Shown piece by piece: positions 7,698 through 12,864 of a stretch of DNA of 12,864 bases (position 1 is the first letter of the stretch; each line of letters starts with the position of its first letter). The notes under the pieces were generated by a model. The model was given only the letters and a program-made list of their open reading frames with translations. It was not told where the DNA came from and did no database searches. Made by a program: the position numbers and the translations under genes. Origin of the DNA: Pseudomonadota bacterium. Its GTDB lineage: Bacteria; Pseudomonadota; Gammaproteobacteria; Burkholderiales; SG8-39. The stretch covers positions 1 through 12,864 of the forward strand of contig JAKAIH010000022.1 in NCBI GenBank assembly GCA_021825225.1. The letters are read 5' to 3'.

Positions 7698-8993
7698 TCA
7701 ATGCGCCAGCTGCGACACCCTCTTCTGTACCTGGGCGACGTCGAAAGTGACCGGATGCGCTTTGGCCAGGGCCAGCGCGCGCCGGTAATACTCCAGCGCC
7801 GGTTTGGCTTGGTGCATTTTGTCCAGGCTGACCGCCAGATTGTAGGCAAAATCGGGATGCTCGGGGTCGCCGCTGTAGGCGCGGAAATAGGCTTGCTGCG
7901 CTTCGGCCCAGCGGCCTTGCGCGGCGTACTGATTGCCCAGGGTGAATTGCAGAAAGCTCGCATCGGGCTGCGCCGCGATCATGCTTTTCAGACGCGATTC
8001 GGCAGGCAGCGGATCGACCTGGCCCTTCAAGCCGATCAGCCCGGCCTCGGCGTAGGCGTCGCGTGGATCGAGTACCAGCAGGCGCGTGTAATAGCTCTCG
8101 GCGGCGTCGTAGTGTTTGCTCTGCATTTCCACTGCCGCCAGGCCCAGCAGCGCGTCGCGGCTGTCGGGGTTGGCGCGCAGCACCTGCTCATAGCCCTCGC
8201 GCGCGCGCGCAACATCGCCGCTGTTGAACGCTTTGTACGCTCCCTCCAGCACCGGGTCGCTTTGCACGCGCGCAGGGGTGATCGTGATGTCGCCGTCGCG
8301 CTTGGGCGCGCGCGCCGGCGCAGTCCGGCGCGCCTGTGCAGTGCTGTGCGCGCCCGGCGCGGGGGCGAGGGGCGCCGCTACCGGCGCCGGGCCGGAGGCT
8401 GCAGCACCGGGCACGGCCGGCGCGGCTTGTGTGTCCGCCGCAGGCGTTACCGCGGGCGCGACGGGTTCGGCAGGCGGCGCAGGTGACGGGGCCGGCGCCG
8501 GTGCAGCTGCCGCCTTTTCCGAAGACGACGGGACGGTAATCAGGTTTCTCGGCTGCAACTGATACCAAAAGTATCCGACCGTGCCCAGCGCGAACAGTCC
8601 CAGCGCGCCCAAGGTGAGATAAAACGGCTTGCGCGGATTGACATCCAGTTCCTTGGCCTCGAACAACTGCTGTGCTTGTTTGCGTTCGACGGTTTCACTC
8701 GGCGCGGTGAACTCCGCTTCGACGGGGGCTGCGCGCGGCGGGGGCGCAGGCGGCGCGGCGGGCACCGGCTGCGGTGTTTCCTCCAGCGCGAGTTCAAGCA
8801 CCGGTTTCTCCGTGCTCCTGGGCGCCGGCGCGGATTCGGCCAGGCTCAGATCATCGCTGTGGATCTCCATCGGCTGGGTGATGTCGGGTAGTTTGTCGCG
8901 CGTGAACGGCGGCTTGTCTGCGGCCGGCGCCTGTTCTTTGGCGGCCTGCTTCGCAAGTTCGGCCTTTTTCAGCGCTTCCAGCAGCAGGCTCAT
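7698..8993 (-). CDS. mshN: MshN-like membrane TPR protein
   Basis: 431 residues. It begins MSLLLEALKKAELAKQ, an amphipathic start often seen in this kind of TPR protein, then a Pro/Glu-rich cytoplasmic stretch (50-110), one membrane helix (123-143), a long low-complexity Ala/Pro linker (160-230) and a C-terminal TPR region (about 245-415). Repeats visible include 245-277, 278-311, 346-379 and 380-413, with the A...G..xY and DP spacing of TPRs. The TPR part would lie in the periplasm, where related proteins help the secretin assemble; the linker is long enough to reach across it. Its ATG overlaps the mshL stop (ATGA, 8990-8993), so it is probably translated together with the secretin. The MshN label comes from domain order and its place between mshL and mshE. 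Confidence 0.85.
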   Translation of the reverse strand: MSLLLEALKKAELAKQAAKEQAPAADKPPFTRDKLPDITQPMEIHSDDLSLAESAPAPRSTEKPVLELALEETPQPVPAAPPAPPPRAAPVEAEFTAPSETVERKQAQQLFEAKELDVNPRKPFYLTLGALGLFALGTVGYFWYQLQPRNLITVPSSSEKAAAAPAPAPSPAPPAEPVAPAVTPAADTQAAPAVPGAAASGPAPVAAPLAPAPGAHSTAQARRTAPARAPKRDGDITITPARVQSDPVLEGAYKAFNSGDVARAREGYEQVLRANPDSRDALLGLAAVEMQSKHYDAAESYYTRLLVLDPRDAYAEAGLIGLKGQVDPLPAESRLKSMIAAQPDASFLQFTLGNQYAAQGRWAEAQQAYFRAYSGDPEHPDFAYNLAVSLDKMHQAKPALEYYRRALALAKAHPVTFDVAQVQKRVSQLAH

Positions 8994-10795
8994 TGCGATT
9001 TGCCCTGCGGATCGCCGAGCAGCGGCGGCTTGCCCGGATTGGGCGCAGCCATGAACCTGTCGTTCGGCAGGAAGCTGCGGTAGCCGCGGTAGTCGCCGTC
9101 GATGCTGGCGTCGCGGATGACGATCGGGCGCATGAATACGACGAGTTCGGTCTTGGTGTTGGTCTGGTTCTTGTTGCCGAAAAATCCGCCGTAGCCGGCG
9201 AGGCGGTTCACGCCGGGGATGCTGTCCTCCAGGTCGTTGACGCGGTCCTGGATCAGCCCGCCCATCACCGCGATCTGGCCGCTATTTACCTTGATCATCG
9301 ACTCCATCTCGCGCGTCTGGATCACCGGAATATTGCTGGTGATCGAACCGCAGCCCGCCAGGCCCGCCCCGGCGGCGCCGCAAGGTGCGGCCAGGGTCGG
9401 GTTGGGGTCGGCGACGTTGCCGACGATGCGCGAGATGCTCGGGCGCACGTTGAGCAGCACGCTGTCGGCGTCGCTGATCTGCGGCGTCACATTCATGATG
9501 AAACCGACAGCCACGACGTTGGGCGTGGTGGTGAACGTCGTCACCGGCGCAACGCCCGCCGAGCCGGCGGTGGTCGTGGCCTGAATGGTGAAATAGACCT
9601 GGTTGTCGACCACCTTCAGGATAGCGGTCTGGTTGTTGAGCACCGTCAGCCGCGGGCTGGAGAGCACGCGCACGTTGCCGAACGATTCGAGCAGGTGCAC
9701 CGAGGCGAGCAGATTGCTGTAATTGGGCGCGGCGGCGCCGAGCACGAATATGCTGCCGGTCGGCGACGCAGTGGTGGTGCCGCTGACGGATTGATTGAAA
9801 GTGAAGCCGGTCGAGCCCAGGCGCGTCGCCGACCAGTCTATGCCCTGCTGATACTGATTGTTGAGCTGCACTTCGGCGATGGTCGCTTCGATCAGTACCT
9901 GGCGCTTGGCGTTGGACAGCACCTGGTCGAGGAACTCCTGGATTTTTTCGTGCTGGCGCGAGGTGGCGCGGATGGTAAGCACGCCGGACTCGGGGTTGGC
10001 AATGACCGAAGCCGCCTCGCGGAAAGTGCTTTCCGCTTGCGCGCCAGTTGCCGCTGCGTTACCGGCGGCAGCGGCGGCGCCGGCTTGCGGGGCCGGTGCC
10101 GTCGGCGCGGCCGGGGCAGCCGCGCCCCCCTGCTTCGTTCCGGGCAGGATCTTGTCGGTCTCGCGCAGTATGTCCTGCACGTTCTTCACCAGCGTATCCC
10201 AGAAATGGTTGGTCGCCTTGCTGGTGATCGAGGTGGTCGACTGGTTGCCGCCGGCACCGCCGCCGCCGCCGCCACCGCCGGCGGCCGCGCCCGGCGTCGC
10301 CACCTGGGTCGAGGTGCCGACCTTGCTGTCGGTGTCGCGCTGCATGTTGACGTAATCGATCTGGTAGATGCGCAGATAGGGCGTATCGGGCATCACCGCC
10401 AGGTTGGGTCCGTCGAGTTCGTAGCGCATGTCCACCTGCTTGGAGATGCGCGACAGCAGCTGCGGCAGCGTCTGGTCGATCGCGTTCAGGGTGACGTTGC
10501 CGACGATGCCTGAATGGATGTCGACGTTGATTTTGGCATCGCGCGCGAGCGCGAACAGCAGCTCCTGCACTTTGACGTTGTTGACCACCACGCTATAGGT
10601 TTCGGGCTTTGCCGCGGGCTTGGGCTTGGGCAATATAGGGGTGATCCGTACCGGCTCGGGAATTTCACCCGCGGGTGCTGGCGCTTCGGCTTGTACATGT
10701 CCGGGCGAGGGCTTCATCGGCTGCATGCCGCAACCGGCGATGAGCAGGCATGTTCCAAACATCAGCCCAACTTTAGGATTCATGCCGCTCGCCAT
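8990..10795 (-). CDS. mshL: MshL, outer-membrane secretin lipoprotein
   Basis: 601 residues from the chosen ATG. The signal peptide ends in lipobox L-I-A-G-Cys22, with Gly at +2, so the mature protein should be lipidated and go to the outer membrane. An STN/N0-like domain covers 66-136, an N1-like strand region starts at 138, a Gly/Ala/Pro-rich insert follows (166-256, including eight consecutive Gly), then a second N-domain (258-318) and the secretin barrel region (370-560) ending in the signature GGLIQDRV...DSIPGV...GGFFGNKNQTNTKTELVVFMRP (512-557). It forms the ring through which the pilus leaves. Two cysteines (472, 482) sit in a loop of the secretin domain. Start: ATG at 10795 or 10783 would both keep the signal peptide; an upstream GTG at 10834 would lie ahead of the predicted transcript start. 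The best Shine-Dalgarno is 17 nt away, longer than usual. Confidence 0.94.
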   Translation of the reverse strand: MASGMNPKVGLMFGTCLLIAGCGMQPMKPSPGHVQAEAPAPAGEIPEPVRITPILPKPKPAAKPETYSVVVNNVKVQELLFALARDAKINVDIHSGIVGNVTLNAIDQTLPQLLSRISKQVDMRYELDGPNLAVMPDTPYLRIYQIDYVNMQRDTDSKVGTSTQVATPGAAAGGGGGGGGAGGNQSTTSITSKATNHFWDTLVKNVQDILRETDKILPGTKQGGAAAPAAPTAPAPQAGAAAAAGNAAATGAQAESTFREAASVIANPESGVLTIRATSRQHEKIQEFLDQVLSNAKRQVLIEATIAEVQLNNQYQQGIDWSATRLGSTGFTFNQSVSGTTTASPTGSIFVLGAAAPNYSNLLASVHLLESFGNVRVLSSPRLTVLNNQTAILKVVDNQVYFTIQATTTAGSAGVAPVTTFTTTPNVVAVGFIMNVTPQISDADSVLLNVRPSISRIVGNVADPNPTLAAPCGAAGAGLAGCGSITSNIPVIQTREMESMIKVNSGQIAVMGGLIQDRVNDLEDSIPGVNRLAGYGGFFGNKNQTNTKTELVVFMRPIVIRDASIDGDYRGYRSFLPNDRFMAAPNPGKPPLLGDPQGKSQ

Positions 10796-10812
10796 TGATA
10801 TGTATATGGTTT

Positions 10813-10820
10813 CCCCTCCC
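10813..10820 (-). promoter_or_regulatory. Shine-Dalgarno-like tract before mshL
   Basis: The minus strand reads GGGAGGGG here, the strongest ribosome-binding match near the gene. It ends 17 nt before the ATG at 10795 and 29 nt before the ATG at 10783, so spacing favours the former but is longer than normal for either. No start codon lies at the ideal 5-9 nt distance (that position reads ATA). Confidence 0.4.
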
Positions 10821-10822
10821 GG

Positions 10823-10850
10823 ATTATATAGCACAACGATGTGAGCGCAA
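10823..10850 (-). promoter_or_regulatory. Candidate sigma-70 promoter for mshL operon
   Basis: On the minus strand TTGCGC (10850-10845) and TATAAT (10828-10823) are separated by 16 nt. The -10 matches consensus fully; the -35 matches only in TTG. A start near 10816 would give a leader of about 20 nt before the mshL ATG and explains why the upstream in-frame GTG at 10834 is unlikely to be used. Between the boxes is a short inverted repeat, CACA-ACGA-TGTG on the plus strand (10832-10843), which could bind a regulator. If active, this promoter would let mshL and the downstream genes be transcribed without the sigma-54 activator and mshM. Confidence 0.5.
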
Positions 10851-10918
10851 TATATACGCTGCGGCGTCCGGCGTGCGTTGTTTGCAGACGCGCAAGCCGC
10901 GATTGCGGCGACGGAAAA

Positions 10919-12394
10919 CTATTGACGGTTCTGGCTGCGCATGCGTTCCACGCTGCGCAGGTAGGGGCCGAACTGCCTGTATGCAGGCGGCAGCTGCCTG
11001 ATGCCCGCGTTGCCTTCGGCGAAGCCGCGGTAGAGTCCGTAGGCGAGGCGATAGTGCTGCTGATCGTTGATTTTCACGCCGTAAAGATAGAAGTCCGACA
11101 GCTCGAGCTTGCTTGCAGCGGCGCGCCCGAGCAGCTCTTCCACGGTGTGCAGATCGTGTCCGCTGGTGGTGAACAACTGAATCGAATACTGATCGCCAGG
11201 CGCGCTTTTCAGCCATTGCTGGGTGGCGGCAAAGCGCGCCTGCACGAGTTTTCCGCTGCTCGTTGGCGGCGGCGCCGGATCCTGCGCAGCCGGCTCGGTG
11301 CCGATGGCAGCCGGCATCGCGGAATGCTCGCGCGGCGCTGCGGCAACCGGCGTCGCGCCGTCATGGACCGGAACTGGCGCAGCAGCTGCTGCTGCGGGGG
11401 CGGGTGCAGGCGTTGCCGGCTGCGCCGGGGCCACGTGCGGTGCTGCTGCGGGTGCGCTCATGGAAGCCGCTTGCGCGGCCGGCAGCGGCGTTGGCGGCGA
11501 AAGCAGGTAATGCAGGCCCAGCCCCAGCGCGAGACCGGCCGCCACGCCTGCGGCTGCCACTCCGATCCTGGCGCTGCCCAGGCGCGGGTGATCGAATTCG
11601 GCGTCGCGGATGGCGCGCTCGACGTGCCTCGCGGTGATGCCATGCTGATTGTCGGCGAAAGCGGCAAGCAGGGATTTGTCGGCGAGAATGTTGACACGCC
11701 TGGTCAGACCTTCGGAGGCCTTGACGATGCGACGCACCGCCTGCGGGCTGAACACCGTCGGTCCGCGGTAGCCGGCCGCGCGCATGCGGAAGTCGAGATA
11801 CGCTTCGATATCGGAGCGCAACAGCGGCTCCAGCCGGAAGTTCTGGGTGATGCGCTCTTTCAGCGGGCGCATTTGCGGCATCGACAGGTGCTGGTCCAGT
11901 TCGGGTTGGCCGAACAGCACGATCTGCAGCAATTTCGCGTGGCTGGTTTCGAGGTTGGACAGCAGCCGGATCTGCTCCAGCGTTTCCTGCGGCATCGCGT
12001 GGGCTTCGTCGATCAGCACCACCACGCGCCGATCCTGGCTGTAGAGCTGGATCAGATGGTCCTGCAAGGTGCGCAGCAGCAGCGGCTGGCGCTGCTCGCC
12101 GCTGTCGATTCTGAGTTCGTCGGCGATGGCGTGGAGAATTTCCTCGCGCGCGAGCGACGGGTTGGACAGCAATATGGTGTCGACATGCGCGGGCAGGCGC
12201 TCCATCAGCACCCGGCACAGCATGGTCTTGCCGCTGCCCACTTCGCCCGATACCTTGACGATGCCTTCGTCGTGGGTGATGGCGTAGAGCAGCGCCTCCA
12301 GGGTTGCGCCGCGCTTGGCGCCGGCGAAAAAGAAATCGGTGTGCGGGGTGATGCGAAACGGCGGTTCGTCCAGGCCGAAGTGGTTGAGGTACAC
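10919..12394 (-). CDS. mshM: MshM, ExeA-like AAA ATPase with SPOR-like C-terminal domain
   Basis: 491 residues. The N-terminal AAA ATPase (1-270) starts YLNHFGLDEPPFRITPHTDFFF, typical of the ExeA/GspA/MshM group, with Walker A GEVGSGKT (50-57), Walker B VVVLIDEAH (124-132), and a sensor-like region LLQIVLFGQPEL (155-166). A membrane helix (277-298) is followed by an Ala/Pro linker (299-385) and a C-terminal domain (about 405-485) whose pattern YSIQLFTTSG...YRLAYGLYRGFAEG resembles SPOR peptidoglycan-binding domains. GspA-like proteins use such a tail to open a path through peptidoglycan for the secretin. The start is GTG at 12394: it begins the family's conserved N-terminus, is 4 nt after the previous stop and has AGGAAG 7 nt upstream; the longer open frame to 12478 overlaps the regulator. 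ATPase call is firm; SPOR call is by pattern only. Confidence 0.92.
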   Translation of the reverse strand: MYLNHFGLDEPPFRITPHTDFFFAGAKRGATLEALLYAITHDEGIVKVSGEVGSGKTMLCRVLMERLPAHVDTILLSNPSLAREEILHAIADELRIDSGEQRQPLLLRTLQDHLIQLYSQDRRVVVLIDEAHAMPQETLEQIRLLSNLETSHAKLLQIVLFGQPELDQHLSMPQMRPLKERITQNFRLEPLLRSDIEAYLDFRMRAAGYRGPTVFSPQAVRRIVKASEGLTRRVNILADKSLLAAFADNQHGITARHVERAIRDAEFDHPRLGSARIGVAAAGVAAGLALGLGLHYLLSPPTPLPAAQAASMSAPAAAPHVAPAQPATPAPAPAAAAAAPVPVHDGATPVAAAPREHSAMPAAIGTEPAAQDPAPPPTSSGKLVQARFAATQQWLKSAPGDQYSIQLFTTSGHDLHTVEELLGRAAASKLELSDFYLYGVKINDQQHYRLAYGLYRGFAEGNAGIRQLPPAYRQFGPYLRSVERMRSQNRQ

Positions 12395-12398
12395 GGCC

Positions 12399-12864
12399 CT
12401 ACTTCCTGTCCTGCTGATCCATGCGCGAATACAGGGTGGTGCGGTTGATGCCCAGCATTTTCGCCGCCTGGCTGACATTGCCGTGCGTCAGGCGCAGGGC
12501 CGCCTCGATATAGCCCCGCTCCCAGGCCCTGAGCATATCGTCGAGATTGAACGCGCGCTCGCGCTGCAGGTGGCGCTGCGCCTGCTCGATCAGCGCCTGC
12601 GGATCGCTCGGCAGTCCGGGCTCTGCTGCCGTCTGCGCTTCCTGCGGCGGCGATGGTTCGAGTTCGGGCTCCAGTTCCAGCACCGACAGCTTCTGCCCGG
12701 GGTACTTGGTGGTCAGGCGGATGACGATGTTCTTGAGCTCGCGCACGTTGCCCGGAAAGCGGTAGCTGCGCCACAGCTCGGTTGCGCTCTGATCGAGCGT
12801 GAACGGCGCGAGCCGGGCCTGCTCGGCGTAGAAGCGGGTGAAGTGCACAAGCAGCAGCATCTTG
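12399..12864 (-). CDS. Sigma-54-dependent transcriptional activator, C-terminal part
   Basis: Partial gene: the frame is open to the right edge and only about 154 C-terminal residues are seen. They cover the end of the sigma-54 AAA+ domain, with FxRFYAEQ (7-14 counting from the first Met seen) and the conserved FPGNVRELKN (35-44), then a Pro/Glu-rich linker (60-90) and a Fis-type helix-turn-helix (about 117-147: YIEAALRLTHGNVSQAAKML then GINRTTLYSRM). This is the NtrC-family layout; whether the missing N-terminus is a response-regulator receiver cannot be told. Met at 12860 is not the true start, since it falls inside the conserved ATPase domain. The stop is 4 nt before mshM, so regulator and pilus genes are probably cotranscribed, and the regulator may control pilin or msh promoters. 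No good sigma-54 promoter was found in the window. Confidence 0.93.
   Translation of the reverse strand, partial: KMLLLVHFTRFYAEQARLAPFTLDQSATELWRSYRFPGNVRELKNIVIRLTTKYPGQKLSVLELEPELEPSPPQEAQTAAEPGLPSDPQALIEQAQRHLQRERAFNLDDMLRAWERGYIEAALRLTHGNVSQAAKMLGINRTTLYSRMDQQDRK
12402..12407 (-). promoter_or_regulatory. Ribosome binding site deciding the mshM GTG start
   Basis: The minus strand reads AGGAAG, 7 nt upstream of GTG 12394 and inside the last codons of the sigma-54 activator gene. It supports the GTG over upstream in-frame starts and implies that mshM is translated from the same message as the regulator. Confidence 0.75.

Larger units (their letters stand above)
10796..10918 (-). other. mshM-mshL intergenic region
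   Basis: This 123-nt gap is the longest non-coding stretch in the window. Near the mshM stop there is a small perfect hairpin on either strand: GCCGC (10896-10900), 4-nt loop, GCGGC (10905-10909). It has no T run after it on the minus strand, so it is not a good intrinsic terminator. The mshL-proximal half becomes AT-rich (TATATA and TATAAT elements), unlike the surrounding sequence, and contains the promoter candidate and a Shine-Dalgarno-like tract listed separately. Confidence 0.7.

Noticed and set aside
7696..7701. TTG at 7701 as the mshE start
   Set aside because: ATG two codons later is a better start codon, and the TTG would overlap the mshN stop without any ribosome site gain.
5752..7788. 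Long plus-strand open frame (678 codons) opposite mshE
   Set aside because: It is antisense to a complete ATPase gene with all motifs, rich in Arg/Ala/His/Gln as expected for a mirror frame of GC-rich DNA, and shows no domain.
10883..10898. Sigma-54-like element on the minus strand upstream of mshL
   Set aside because: CGGCTTG and CTGC resemble -24/-12 elements, but the GG-to-GC spacing is 11 nt rather than 10, which sigma-54 does not tolerate well.
10896..10909. Hairpin after mshM as a terminator
   Set aside because: Five-base stem with a 4-nt loop but no T run on the minus strand.
10841..12448. Plus-strand open frame (535 codons) opposite mshM
   Set aside because: Antisense to the AAA ATPase with intact Walker motifs; composition is typical of a shadow frame.
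1..12864. CRISPR array, tRNA, insertion sequence or phage gene
   Set aside because: No regularly spaced repeats, cloverleaf sequence, transposase motif or terminal inverted repeats were seen on reading either strand.

Overview
All nine complete or partial-but-recognisable machine genes, plus one truncated regulator and one truncated prepilin, lie on the minus strand, so the locus reads from position 12864 down to 1. Coding sequence is GC-rich, with long Ala/Pro linkers and many GTG/ATG starts in overlapping genes. The protein families (MshL secretin, MshE ATPase, an ExeA-like ATPase with a SPOR-like tail, small 'LFFTP' MshK-type protein) suggest a betaproteobacterium. That assignment is an inference from protein style; there is no rRNA or other taxonomic marker. 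The plus strand carries no convincing gene: its long open frames are mirror images of the GC-rich minus-strand genes.

Layout in transcription order. (1) C-terminal part of a sigma-54-dependent activator (12864-12399). (2) mshM, AAA ATPase with a membrane segment and SPOR-like tail (12394-10919). (3) A 123-nt gap with the best promoter candidate of the window. (4) mshL, outer-membrane secretin lipoprotein (10795-8990). (5) mshN, membrane TPR protein (8993-7698). (6) mshE, assembly ATPase (7695-5980). (7) mshG, inner-membrane platform protein (5952-4750). (8) mshI, a PilM-like/PilN-like fusion (4742-3174). (9) mshJ, PilO-like (3177-2572). (10) mshK, small exported PilP/GspC-like protein (2501-2034). 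(11) A 534-residue pilin-like protein with a GspK/PilX-type N-terminus and a duplicated head (2029-425). (12) A canonical class of prepilin that runs off the left edge (428-1).

Together these encode a type IV pilus machine of the MSHA (mannose-sensitive haemagglutinin) type: MshE and MshG drive assembly in the inner membrane, MshI/MshJ/MshK form the alignment complex, MshL with MshN and MshM make and place the outer-membrane channel, and the last two genes supply minor pilins. Genes are tightly packed: three 4-base ATGA overlaps, gaps of 2-27 nt elsewhere, and only two larger gaps (70 and 123 nt). The major pilin, prepilin peptidase and retraction ATPase are not in the window.

Most interesting points: the large pilin-like protein carries two diverged copies of a head module that also appears in the adjacent prepilin; the two c-di-GMP-binding motifs expected at the MshE N-terminus are altered at key positions; MshI is a fusion whose actin-like half lacks obvious nucleotide motifs; MshM has acquired a SPOR-like tail; and the gene order differs from the Vibrio msh locus.
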